Of a stretch of DNA of 64,000 nucleotides, positions 28,201 to 42,600 are shown one piece after another; the stretch's first letter is position 1; every line of letters starts with the position of its first letter. The DNA is taken from the NCBI RefSeq assembly GCF_003589595.1, contig NW_020653945.1:1506862-1570861 (forward strand), in the 5' to 3' direction. This DNA is from Hyposmocoma kahamanoa. Its lineage: Eukaryota > Arthropoda > Insecta > Lepidoptera > Cosmopterigidae. A program made the translations under genes and the position numbers. The notes under the pieces are model-generated. The model was not told the DNA's origin. It saw only the letters and a list, made by a program, of their open reading frames with translations, and did no database searches.

Positions 28201-31200
28201 ACCTAAAAAGAAACCGCAAGCAATAATGTTAAAATTAGTAATACACTACGTTTATGCAGAGAAATAAACGAGTACGAATCAAGGTCAAGGGAAACCACTA
28301 CATACACATTATTGTACATAATACATACTTAATGTGGTAATTGACTACCTTTGGTCGTATGCGCGTACGCAGATTACGCAACATAAACGTGGGGCTTTGT
28401 GATGGACAATGTTTTTTTTTTAATTTAAACAAATTAACATGACGTTATCTTTTAACTCATATTAATCGAAGAGTTCGTCCAAGGTGGTACTGCCACCTTA
28501 CCTATTACTGCCGCCTAGCAGTAATGTCAGTATTACTGTGTTCCGGTTCTGAAAGGTATGGCTGCTGGTGAAATTACAGGCACATGGGACTATTATTTTA
28601 TTTATTTATTTTTAAAAACACTTAAACTATCATGACAGGTTTAACCTAATTCGATAGTAAAGCAACAAATTATGATTACCTAATACCATAGTGTAATTAC
28701 CTAACTGGTTTCAAACATGTCAACAATAAACATACTCTATTAATATGTACCACTATATGAAATTTTACAAATATGCAGCCTGTGTGAATTCATTCAGAGA
28801 ACAATTGAACAAATCGGTATCGTATGACACCGCGTTGTGTGCACGCAGCGCTGTAATGAGGGGCGCATTGTGCAGCAGGTTGGTGCGCACGCGACATGCT
28901 CACACAGTGTCAACTTATGTCTCAGAGTCACGGGTACAGCGGCAGCGGCAACTGGTTCAAATAGTAAATGCTTCAAACCGACAGCTGCAACTTCCGTCGT
29001 GATATCGGAACATTCACCTCGCCACTTCAAAAAAAAATGGTCATTACATATCTCCCCTTTTTTTCTATATCTATAGATGTAACCATATCCAATAGTTAGT
29101 GGCATTTACAATAATGTTAAAGTTACATTATTACTAGTAGTACGAATTGAAAATGCCGAAAATAAACGCTGTATTAAAAACCATTTACTACTTCCGTAAA
29201 TTACAATCCGTAATTAGCATTCTGAGAATCGTGACTAAGTGGAAGATACATTTGAATTTCAAAGTAATGATTGTTTCTTCTAATTGCTAGATTTCTACGT
29301 TTACGGTAATCATTATAATAGAAAATAACGTGGCTTATATCTGTATGTGCCATAGTAAAACATCATTTTTGGAATGAAATTCAATGAGGCAGTTATGTGG
29401 AAACCATTGAAGTTTACTATCTAAGGTAGTGGTCTTCTAGGGAGTGCCCTAGAAGGCTGATTTATTACATTTTTATTCACTAATAATATTGTAGCTGTCA
29501 GGAACATTATTACTATTCACTAATAGTAATGTATTAAGATGCCTGACTACTACACCTATTACATGGTCTCAAACAAGGGAATAATAATGCACACACTCAA
29601 CATAGCCCCGCACTAGGGAAACCCTGTGTCGCGGGTACCATGGACACACACATAGACAACCGCAAATTACACCCAAACTCATGAGAGAAATAAATGTAGG
29701 CCATACAAATATTTGTTTCGGTCCGAGAATCGAACCTGGGACCTCTGCGTGGCAGTCCGGTAACCGTTCGGCCACGGAGGCAGTTATCCAGGGAATTCCC
29801 TGTACTATGAGTACCAGAACTACGGAATTCCGAGACAGTACCCAGAACACCCAGACAAGAAAAGTCCAATTCACGAAAGTTCATTTTCCAAGTCAGTCCT
29901 TCCTTCCAGCGCATCATATTTTTCAGTTCTGAACGAAAACGATGGAGCCATTTTAAAGGTGTTTTTTCGCTGTTGTGAAATCACCTCGTTTTTCTTTAGG
30001 TAGCTTTGTCTATGCAAGTTTATTTTAAAATTCACGCTAAATAAAATTACAAAAGATATTTCTAACGTAGAACATAATATGAGTCTTGAAAATTATATTT
30101 TCGGAAATTTACCCAAGAGTATCCGGCGCCCACAATTCAAACCGAGGTCGTCTAGATGAATATGACACAATTATAGATTAATAAATACAAAAGAAAAATT
30201 ATTTTCATAGCACAGGGCGCTGGCCGCTGACTCAGCTTTTAGGTACATCTACAACATAGGGGTGGAACCCCAGCCTACGTCAAGTCACGTGATGACGGAA
30301 GAGGGATAGCAGAAAGATTACATACAATTCATTCGCACACTCTCCGTGACCATATCCTAAAGAATATAGGTAAGTTGGCCACTTTATAACGGTATTCAAG
30401 GATCTGCAGTTTCGCCTTTACCAATTATGATTTAAGGCATATCGTATTCGTTAACGAGGCTCATCTTACGTACAGAAACAACTAACCTGAAAGAAGAGTG
30501 CAAAACACACCCACTGGTAATAGGTATAATACTTCTTCTCCTGTGACCCATCATATTCGTTGGCTACACCAGGATGTGCTACTTCCTTGCCCACCTGGAA
30601 CAAAATGAATAGAATACATGTTATTTTAGAGATAGAAAAGAAATATATAAATTATGAAACAAATGAAGAATACTTGTCAACAATTTGGGCCCCTACGGTG
30701 GAGGTTCAAGGTTATCCGAGTTATTTAGCCGTAGTTCTAGAATTTTCGCTGCTGCATGTATGTCCTTTATACCTGTTATTGAATAATATAAACAATAATG
30801 TGCCAGACATCTACACTAAATATCTAATAATAATAAAAAATAATATAGGAAATGTTTGTTTGACCTACATTTATCTCTGTCGTGAGTTTGGGTGTAATTT
30901 GTTGTTGTCTATGTGTGTGTCCATGGCACCCGCGAGACATCCCTAGTACTATGTTGAATGTGTGCGTTATTTACATGTCGAAAAAGGTTCACAGCTCTAG
31001 GAAAACGTATATAGTCCCCAACCCGCATCAGATTCCCAAATTGTATTCTGACTGGGTGGATGACGATGACAAAATAAGTTGTACCCAGTTCAGGGGCCAT
31101 TATTAAATGAATAATATGCTTGCAATACGTCTACGTATACTACGTATTTTTAATAATGACGGGACGGGAGCCGTGCGCCTGGTGGTAAGCGATATACCTG

Positions 31201-34200
31201 TCCATAACAGTTACTGTACCACTCAAAGCTTAAACCACAAAGATCCGAGGGGAATGCTCATATTGCTGCTTGGCGGCAGAAATAGGTAAGGTGGCAGCAT
31301 TTCCCTGAACAACCTCTGTCACAAGGAACTCTACTACTAGTTAATTTGTCACACAGTGAAACTACTTATTTTCTGTCAACCATTTTACGGTGAGTAACTG
31401 AATTATTAAACCGTAACCTCTTACGGCATTTCTATCATTAAAACAAACTGTCTTTCTTGTGATGACTATTAAAAAATCCCGTTACAATTTTTGCAACGTC
31501 TCATGCTAACATTCATCAGCCCCCGTAGCATGGCTACGCATGGCAGCCGCGACGCGCGAGATAAAATTGAAAAAAGCGCGCGCTTTTCACTATCATGCGT
31601 AGCCATGCTACGGAGGCTTAAATGTAAACGAAAATAAGGGTCGTATTCTAGAACTCTACTCAATGCTCAAGTCAGGATTGCACTGGAAACTAATGGCAGG
31701 GACTTGAGTATGATTTTGAGTGCTTTAAACCATACTCAAATCCTGACTTGAGCATTGAGTAGAGTTCTAGAATACGACCCTGAAAAATGTACCCATTTCC
31801 AAAGGAGAATAAGAAGTTTAGAGTTAATAAACAAGAGCACCCATAAAAACTCTTGTAATCGTATACATGACTGTCTCCCTAGAGCAGGCTTTTTTCATTT
31901 ATTTAAGAAATTCAACAGCTTAAAATATAAAGAATTCCGTCTTCTCGATGCCCGTTTATCTTTGATACGCTTAACTTGGCCTTTTTTAAAGACATCCCCA
32001 ATCTGATTGATATTTACTGTAGCAGTAGATCTTCTTATGATAGAGTTTGTCCTAGGACCTGCCGCCAAGCAGTAATATGAACATTATTACTTTCCGGTTT
32101 TGAAGGGTACGGATGCTAGTGAAATTACAGACACACGGGACTTGTCAACTTATGTCTCAGGGTGACGGACGCCGGGGCAGTGTCCTCAGATCTTTACGAT
32201 TTAAAGCTCAGACTGGACTGCAACTGCATTGACCAGACATGTGGCGTAACAATAGGCGCACGATTTCGTTCTGTCACTTAGTATAATTTAAAAAACGGTG
32301 TTTAAAAGGTATTTATACCTCTATTCACTATATAAATTTGTGCCATTAATCTGCTAATGTTCATCCTTTCTACATGACGAAACTACAGAAGCATTTTCTT
32401 TTCTATCTTGGTCACTATATCATCTTTAACAATACCACGCTCTCTTACTCCATTGTTCGACATTTTGTCTTTAAAACTGACACCGCACATACGCGATGCT
32501 CTAACTTCTACACCATTCACTCTAGTGTCATACTTAAGTTTGACCCTTCGAAAGAAGTGTTTAACGAGCTGAGGAAACATAGTAATGCCTTTTGAAATTC
32601 TCTGTCCATGCTTGCGACTTAAAGGACTGTAAACTGTAAACCGTACGTCATAAGAAATAAAATTCTAACACTTACTTCAATTATGTTTTGGTGTGTTGCA
32701 AATTCGTACTCAGATATTTCGAACTATGTTCCCCCAAAACAACCATAAAACGAAATAATCGCGTATAAACCAATTAAAATTGATAATAATCCACAAACAC
32801 TTAAATAATTTTCAAAAATTAATGTTATACTATTAATGTATTTATTGACATCAAATTAATATTTTGTATTATATTAATATTGTTTACATGTAATAGCTAG
32901 AGAGAGAGAGGAAGAGATTGGAGTCATTTGAAATGTGGTGCTGGAGGCGAATGGAAAAAATAAAATGGATTGAAAAGACATCAAATGAGGAAGTTTTGGA
33001 AAGGGTTTGAGAGGACCGACGTCTTTTGAATGCAATGGAGAGGAGAAAGGAAATTTTTGGACAGTTGTTGCCGAACTTGTGAGAGTGATAATTAAGGGGA
33101 GAATAGAAGGGAAAAGAAAGAGAAGAAGACCAAGAATGCCATATAGTGAACAAATAAAAAAGAAGATCAAAGTGAACAGCTACAGAGAGGTCAAAGAACT
33201 GGCTATGAACCGTGAGGAGTGTAGAGGGCTACACCGACAAGAGTCTGGCTCTTGAATAAGATGATGAATGCCTATATAATTTGTAGGTACTATTATCATT
33301 ATTTTTGACTTAAGCATGAAATTGTAATGTTTCTTCTTATTAATATATGCCGTAAACATGAAATGTGTTAATTGACTATTGGATGAGCTCGCTCCTATCT
33401 TGCGACGCCCCAGCGGGGTGTTGCGCTACGAGACAATTTAAATGTATTCTAGATCTAAGGAAACTATGCACAAAATCAGTAACTATGCATGAATATGAAT
33501 ATGAGCAAACAAATTTTGCACAAACAACACGTAAGACTCTGATCTATAATTGTTATAATAACTAAAACAATTTGTAAACATTCGCACACGCCTTGGAAAA
33601 CAATTTCATGCATATTTTGCATACAACACTATTGTTCTCATCTACAACAATATCATTTTGTAAACATCAATGCTTACGAAAATTATACAACCAAGTTGAC
33701 ATAGGTACGCTGCATTTGAATCATATGTGAACAGGGAAATGAATAACAAATTTTATAGGCATGTAAAGAGCTACGCAGAATTTGATTGAATCATGTAAAT
33801 AAGTCGTAAAATTACTCTATTTAAGGTTCAGAATATATTGGAAAATGATAGACGGTTGCTATTCGAGGAACAGAAGGATTATACGACATTACCTTTACTG
33901 CTTGTTTTTTGAGAGACTCAATTTATATACTAAACTTTATTGCCCTATTACCGACTCGGAAATGGTGGCGTGTACACTTGTAAATGTTTAATAACAATAC
34001 CTCTGGCTAACGGTCAAGAGAAATGTCGTGATGAAACCTGTATATAGAAGAACAGTAGTATATAGAAGTAGCAGTAGAGCTCTTTGTGTAAGAGTTCGTC
34101 CAGGGAAGTACTGCCACCTTACCTATCTCTGACGCAAAGCAGTAAATAAAAAAAAGTGCCACCATTACTGCATTCCGGCCGGGGGAAATAGTTGTATGAC

Positions 34201-36607
34201 TTACAATTATTTCTCTCGTGAGTTTGGGTGTAGTTTGTGGTTGTCTATGTGTGTGTCCATGGCACCCGCGACACAGGGTTTTCCCTAGTGCGGGGCTATG
34301 TTGAGTGTGTGCGTTATTATTATTTATTATTATTCCGGTTTAGAAGGGTAAGGGTGCTGGTGAAATTACAGGCACATGAGCCTCGTCGACTTATGTCAGT
34401 TATCCTCAGATCTTTGTGATTTAAAGCTCTGAGTGGCACTGCAACTGTTATGGACAGGCAAAGCTGAAGAACTGTTGCCAAAGACCGCTAATCGTGGCGT
34501 TGTGTTGCGTTTGTTGTATCTGTGTCTGGAAAAGAAATATCACGAAAATTTTAGAATTTTGGCTCGTGATATGTTGTAGAGCATAAACGATTGAAAAAAA
34601 AATCAAGACTAAAAACCAATATATAAACAATCGGAGTAATAGATTCCGCTAAAGCACGGGTATATATAGGCTCATTTTCGTTCCTCGATAAAAAATATAC
34701 TATTACAAACATAACAACTTTATCATAGAACCAAAGAATATGACGGTTCATGAATATTAAATTCCTATACCAATGTCAACACACTTCGTTTCACCAGTAC
34801 CAATATTAATTATCGACGCTATCGTAAACGCATTTTATGACAAGTCATGAACGATGGCTAAATCAAAAGGAAGGTTTCCATCCTCAGGTGACATCACCTG
34901 ATGCCATATTTGAGAGGTTTGTTCCTTACATCTTTGTTTAGTAGGCGATAATAAACCCTTATTGAAATGTTCGTAATTCTCTGTGTTTCCTTATTATGGG
35001 ATGGTCCTAATTATGATCAAACACAGAGGCCGCAGTTATACTTATTTACCTAAAAATTAAGTATTAAAAACGTACGCAATGACATTTTGTTATTTTGACG
35101 CCTTGTTTACAACATATGTTTAGCCTAGCATTAGCTAGAGTAAACCAGAAGGCTCGGTCCAGGTAAACTTATTAGAAGAGGAAAAGAAAGGCTGTAACAA
35201 AGTAATACAATGATATACCAAAGATAATAATGTCACTCGGAGCTTTAAATCACGAATATCTGAAGAACACTGCCCTTATGCCTGTTTCCCCAGAAACAAA
35301 GAAAGAAGGAAAGAAAGACACGAAGAAAGAAAGAAAATATATTTATTCAGCACGATCACATGTTACGAGTACAATATTATGATATAAAATAAATAAAAAA
35401 ACTTAAAGTGTATTGCACTGAAAAGGGCCCAACTCAGTAAATACTGCGGCGGAGTCACAGCGTTGGTTTTCAGTAGACCCTTTTCGAAGTGGTCGAATTA
35501 AAAATAAAATTAAAAAGAAAATAAAAAATGTGGACGTGAATCAAATAGAAACAAGTCTTACTAAGTACAACATAAATAACATAATCAATTTAAAAAAATA
35601 AAATGTTCATATGCTTACAGCGTTTTCAAATAATTCACTCTCTCTTCATGTATTTTATGTTTCTCGGTGCGTTACACAAATGAAATTTCTCTAGGCGTAT
35701 TTTACAGAGACTAAAATGTACTTTCTGAGTTTATTTTTGAAAGTACAAAAGGATTGCACCTTACCCTTAAAAACTGGAACACAGTAATCCTCGCATTTCA
35801 CAAGAACGCGAACTCTCACAAAGAACTCACACGGTTGACAAATGGAACTCCCTTCCGGCACATGTCTTCCCTCCCTCTTATAATATGGGGTCCTTCAAAC
35901 GAGGCGTGAAGAGGCATATTGTAGGCAGGCAGGGTGGAGGTGGCTAGTGCAGTGAGGGTTCCATCGCTGCACTAGGTTCCTTCGCGTTTGGATACCACTT
36001 TCCACTTAACATCAGGTGGAGTGGAGTCATTTGCCTGTCATGTATAAAAAAAAACTCTGCTGCTTCTGAATTTAAATTAACAATAATATTCTTTATTTTA
36101 CCTAAAATGTCCCTACCAACATCCACAAAGCCAACGAGGTAATAGCCCTCACAGTATTACAGAATACAACTGATATATGCTGTAGTACATACACAACTAG
36201 CTTTAGTCAAAATATTGTCAACATTGCTTTAACATTACTAGAACGATAAAGTACATCTCATTCATTCAATATTCATAGTGTAACTATGAGGTACACCTCC
36301 TTGTTTCTATTATGCATGTAAATAATGCAATTATGACGTCACTCATGAAGGGCATGAATCATAAAAATATCTCATGAATTCGAGTCACCTCAAACATAAA
36401 GTGGCCGGATATTGTAAACACGAGTGTCATGTCAAAAGAACTTAGGTACTCTTTAATCACTTGTTTGATACTGGCAAGTTATACACCGTCGTAAAGGCAA
36501 GTTATTTGCTAATAAATTTGAAAATTGAACAAGTCTTAATTCGAATTCTTTTTTATTTATTTTTTTTATTTTATCGGAGACAATCTGGCGGGAATTTTGT
36601 TCGCAAC

Positions 36608-36652
<45 letters not shown>

Positions 36653-39600
36653 GCACACACTCAACATAGCCCCGCACTAGGGAAACCCTGTGTCGCGGGT
36701 GCCATGGACACACATATAGACAACCACAAATTACACCCAAACTCACGAGAGAAATAAATGTAGGCCATACAAATATTTCTCCCGGCCCGGGAATCGAACC
36801 TGGGACCTCTGCGTGGCAGTCCGGCATGGTAACCGTTCGGCCACGGAGGCAGTTAAATGGAGCTGTCTTGATTTTCGTGTTATGATTTATTATGACTACA
36901 AAAAAGGTTTCAGGTTTCAACCCGCAAGAATGTTTTTTTTACTTGTTCTTACATTTACATTTTATAAAAAAAGTGCAGGAAAAGAGAAACTTATTAATGA
37001 TAACAGAGAACCGCAAGAGAAAAACGTTAGATGTCTGATACATGGAAGTTTTCTGAGAAGGGAAGATCGAATGAAAAGGGAGCCTGGGGAAAACTTAAAT
37101 GAATTTATTTAGATGAAATAAGAGAGAAAATAATAGTAGTGTCGTATCACTGTTTCGAAACTAGGGTGATAGTTATATTTCCAAAAATAACTATTTGATT
37201 GAAACACGACACACATCGTAAAGCTGTTGTTCTTGAACTTTTTAGTAACAGAAATTTCTTACAATAATCGAATTTCTACCCGAAATAATCAGACATGTTA
37301 ATGAACCCACCACGTGATGGGCACAATTAAAGCATTCATTCATGAACGAGGTTTACTCATTTACAAAGAGACACCCCGCTAATTGAATTCAGGCCGAACT
37401 GAAGTTCGGTCCTATTTGGAACAAACAGTCTATTCAAAGGATGCGCTGGTAGTAATTTTGACGATGCTCTCAAGTAGAACACTTTCCTTCATAAGTGGGA
37501 TAAGTGGAACTAGGTCGTGATCATAGATATATATGGTCGTGATGATACAGTTGGATGGACTAATTTTCCGTTTCATATTCCAAAATACGGTATCTCATAA
37601 CATGAATGACATTCTATATCCTGAATAATATTACCGAGTTATAGAGAAACTAAAAGATCAATTCTTGATCACGACCTCTCCCAAGTTCGAAGAAAAATAA
37701 TTCATTAGAGCACCTAGTGAAAGAGTTCATGGCAATGTGAGCATTACTACGTTCCAGCTTAAAAGAGTAAGTAAGGGTGCTGGTAAAATTACAGACACAT
37801 GTGACTTGTCAACTTATGTCTCAAGGTGACGGGCGCAGTGGCAATGCATCATAACTTGTAACTAACCACCAGGCGTACGACTATTCGTCTCTTCACTCGG
37901 TATCATAAAAAAAGACAGTTATGGGATGCCATCTTTAAATTTTAAGTTTGGAGGTCAGCAGATAGAAGGTCTTGAGCGATTTTCTGTATTTAAGAACAGC
38001 GAAGAACAATCCACTAATCAATGTAAAAATGATAGAACGGCATATGTGGTAGCTGAAAACTTTAGAATGTTTTCGAGTAATTTTGTGAAGAAACAACGAT
38101 CCTGCCCTATCTGTTGGTTAGTCAACTAAGTCAACATAGTTACAAGTCATTTTTGTTTGTTTTTAGTAAGTAAGGTTTAGTTTACTTTTTGTACTGCAAA
38201 CAGTTTACTGAATCAGCGATTTTCTGTATATCCCAAATTATCTCCACTGTCTACATGTGACAATGCAAATATTAATCCATTACTGAGCAGGGTATACTTT
38301 ACAATTTCTACCCAAATTTCTAGATCCAGTCAATCCATCCTGCCAAAAGAATAACTTCAGTAAATCAAATAGAATGACGTTTAATCACTAGTCAATGAAA
38401 TGCTGGAGAAATTTTAGTGATACGTAGGACAAATTAATAAATTGTGTCCATCGAATTACGCATGCGCGGTAAACCGCTCAAAGGAAATGAGCAGTTGCAT
38501 ACAAAGGACTGATAACTAGCCAACTGCTCGTTTAGAATTAATGGGCGTAAAAATAACTTGAACGTCTTATTAGTAAACCTTTAAGTAGATACAACTTCGC
38601 TGTAAGCGGCACATCAAACACGAGCCGTCGACTCGCACGCCTACTTACTACTTGATGACGTCATTACATCTACCTGGAGGCCTAGAGCATACAAAAATAA
38701 TCTAAACATGCATTTCTTTTTTTCTTTGTTATAATAAGTATTATTTTAGTTATAAAACTAACGAACAGTGCAAAAAAAAAGAATTAACTGATGACAAAAA
38801 ATAAGTAACACATGCTCCAACAGTAAAAGCAGTAGATAACAAACAAGAAAGAAGATGATTGAAGTCCGCAGGTCATTAAGGACACATCCCAGCAAAGACG
38901 CGCACACTATCTGATCCGGACTTATGAAATCCAGGAAGATTTCTTCCTTACCACCCAAAAGAAAACTAACAGAGTACACAGTCTGTGCCCTCTCCTAAAC
39001 AACAAGAGAATGAAAACGAGCCTTTACGCGTAATAACGTGCGCAAGCGCAAGAGGAAGCAGTGATTTGCAAATTACGGGCGTTGACGGCATCAATGAACG
39101 AATCTGAGACGGTGTAACGATGTGAACAGCTTTATATGGCTACATAGTTCTTAAAAAATATGTAAATGAAGTAGAATATCATATTTCCACCAAGATTGCT
39201 GTGAAGATCCAAACAATAAACTAGATATTTTAGAAAACCAGCGGGGGATAAGGTAAGGACGAAAGGAGTTCGCCGCATCCTTTGGCATATAACTGAGATA
39301 CTGTAAGAACTCAAAGGACTCAAGAAACTTGTCTTTAAATTTTAAATAACGTGAAAGCTTGTCTGAAACTTCGGTAAGAGGTCTGAAGATCATTTTGACA
39401 AACCTACCCAGGAAACTACTTAGGCGTCGTTGATGAAAACAGGTTTGCGTCTCTACTGCTCATTATTTTGATTTCACGACTCCAGTGTTTGCGTGTAATA
39501 AATATTACAGTATCATGATGACCGCCAACTCGACTACAAACTAAGTACGTAAATATAAAAAGGCTGTCTCATTGTTGAACCTCACTTCCCATCATGCTTC

Positions 39601-42600
39601 AGTTTTGCGTTTATTCTAGACGTATGTTTTAATTGAAGCATCATCACCACGCTTTAGCACCATCCGGCCTTATCCAAGGATAAGTTTAAGACCATACTGG
39701 CCTGATGCGGGTCGAGGAACTCACAGGTTTTCTAAAGGTGGTGAAGCTACTACGACGTGGTTTTATTAGGATGCTCTTCTTCGCCGAAGTATTGCTCCAG
39801 TAGGCCTCCAACAGTCGACCATTCAATTAACAAGTATGGTTCATATCATTTCTGCCAACAACAGCCTATTATAGTATTATGTGACGATAAAAACCATTAT
39901 CGCAACAACACGGACATACTGACAAATATAGAAACAACAAACATGAATGACATAAAAGCAAATGTAGAATTCCAAGCGTACAAGTAACTAAAAGAACTGT
40001 TATTTACTTGCTAATAGCTACCGTTGTAAATAAAATTTAATACAAACAGAACGCAAACGCTTATAAGAAATAACTATGAATATAAACGGTTTAAGTGACA
40101 AGGCTAACTGTAGTACTTTGTTATCTAATTGGATATATATTTAGTGGACTTTTGACCTGGATATCGGGTTTTAGACAATGCATCGTAATGTCATAAGACA
40201 AAGAAGCCACATGATACATAAACGGTTGTACACAAATCACAGTTCAGAAACAGGCTGTTGTTGACACCTTCGAACCTTTTATAAGAGACAAGTTGACACT
40301 CAATGTTTTGTCATTGTTTTCGTAAATAAAAAAAAATATCGGTGAATAACAGAGAGGAGCCATAACGATAGAAATAAAATGGATACTTAACAGAATAGGA
40401 ACAAGTTCCGGATAAGCGGTGGACGGCTGAAGACGCACGAATGACACTGCTAGAGTGACTGGGAAATATGGGATAAATAAATGGTAAAAGAGAAAGCTAT
40501 GGACTGAAAAACAAATATACTATAACCTCTAACCTAACAAATGTTTTAGTTAAAAATAAAGATAACGTTGCTTTTGCAGTTTCTTCTATGGAATAATTAC
40601 CTTTCGACATACAGATACAGATACAGATACAGATATGTGTAGGGTAAAGATGCCTCATATGAGATAGTCGCCAAATATGAGATATATAGGTCTTGGCCAA
40701 ACTAGTCGCCGCAGCCGTTTGGCACTAGTGTCGCTAGAAGTCACAATGCACCTGGTCGGAACTTGTGTTAGTGCTTCCCAGCCAGAGGCGACGTTAGATT
40801 GTGTACGCGCGGATTTTTACAGAACCACAAAACCAAATTTTTGTCATCAAATGTTTACGAGGTGTGTTACAACTTTATAATTACACTAAATGCTTTCAAT
40901 TTACAGTCATTGTATCAATTATATGATTAATTTTACGAGGCATTTGCAGTTTTGTTGTATTTTCTTTGCCAACAAAAACTAGTCAGCCATTTTGGTGAAT
41001 GTAGATGTTTTCCTAATATGAGACACGCTGGGGTTCCTAAAATGAGATATCTCATATTTGCAGAAAGTTAAGAAGTACCATTATGAAAGTCACTGTGATT
41101 ATTATGAGTCTGACATGGATTATAATGTAAGTTGAATAGGTATATAAAGTCGTTACTAGACCTATAATTTGAAGTACGATGTTATTGATTAAAAAGTCTC
41201 GCCAATAAAAAGTTTAAATAAATAAATAAAAAATAAAAATCATTTATTTCAGGCCGTAAGCCCATAAAAAAACAGCACAAAAATAAAATTAAAAAATAAA
41301 AGAAAAGGGGTATTAGTAACACAACACATCTTAAAACTATGTTAGTACAAAATTGACACAATACAATTAATATATACATATGTATGTTAGGAATCACTAC
41401 CTACTTTATATGTCCAGTAGTGATCCCTAACATGAAATTCAGCATTGCGCTATCAATGCGACACGCAAACATCTCCAGGATGCCGCTGCCACCACCACGC
41501 ACTCTTTTCAGCAGAGACGTCACTTTTTTGCGTCTAATTGCGTAAAAGTCGTCAGTCCGCGCTTCAGCGAACATGCCGGACGCGCTGCAACGCCGTGGTA
41601 GTCCCAACAACATCCTGAAGATGTTGTTGTATTGCACTCTCAGAGTATTGTATGTACTCTGGGTATACCTGACCCATAGACCACTCGTGTACATGGATTG
41701 GCAAAAAGCTTTGAAAAGCGTGATTTTTACCTCTCTTGTACATCGAGCGAATCTACGAGCAAGCATATTTCCACGCACAGCCAGAGCCCTGCGCTCCCTC
41801 TCTATATCCATGTCGTCTTTTAAAGTGTCTGTTACGACGTGTCCCAGATATTTAAAACTATATGCTCTACCGAGAGGCACGCCACCGAGCACTAGCGATG
41901 GTACAACGTTAGGGAGGCGGTTGCCTGCTTTGAAAACAAGCAACTCACTTTTTAATTTTTAATTTAAACGATTTTTTTTCTATATCTAAATCTCAAACCC
42001 AAAGGAACCTAATTTGAGATACTATCTCATATTAGTAACCCTTAGTATCTCACATTAGGAGACCTGAGACGTAATTTCTGAATTTTCTAATAATATCTGA
42101 CATAATAAAAAAAAATATTACACTTAGGACTAAACTGTCTTTCATAGATAAAATACATTAAATTCCCTGTCTAATATTGTGACTTTCGGAGTTATTATTG
42201 CAATAGTTTCTTTTTACGGGCAAAAATAAAAATGGTGTCTCATATTCAGCATCCTTACCCCAACAAATGCAAGTCGACAAACAATGTTAGCGTAGATGTA
42301 GTTATCCTTAGTTTGAATTTGTACGTGGACGTGCATAGATCTTTTGCACTGATTTACTGAGTTTAAAAATTTGCAAAGGGATTGCTTTATTTGAAATAAT
42401 CGTAAAGACTTTTACGATTATTTCAAATAAAGCAATCCCTGAACTAAGATAAAGAGGTTAACAATAATAAATTATGTAATGAACGTTACTCAAAAAAAAC
42501 TTAACACGAAAAATACATTTTAAAAGGATAACATTAAAAAACAATCTATTCTAAAATAAACAGTTGAAAAAACAAACGTTATTTGTTGCTGCATAACATG

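Noticed and set aside
28794..29105. overlapping 80-103 codon frames on both strands
   Set aside because: No family motif, no splice or start context; locally GC-richer DNA gives longer chance frames.
36453..36920. 155-codon minus-strand frame with a long tyrosine run
   Set aside because: It is SINE A read through its (AAT)n tail and tRNA-like head; similar pseudo-frames occur at the other SINE A copies (17.2, 29.6, 49.6, 52.7, 54.3 kb).
41573..41962. 129-codon plus-strand frame
   Set aside because: Antisense shadow of the non-LTR RT frame on the minus strand.
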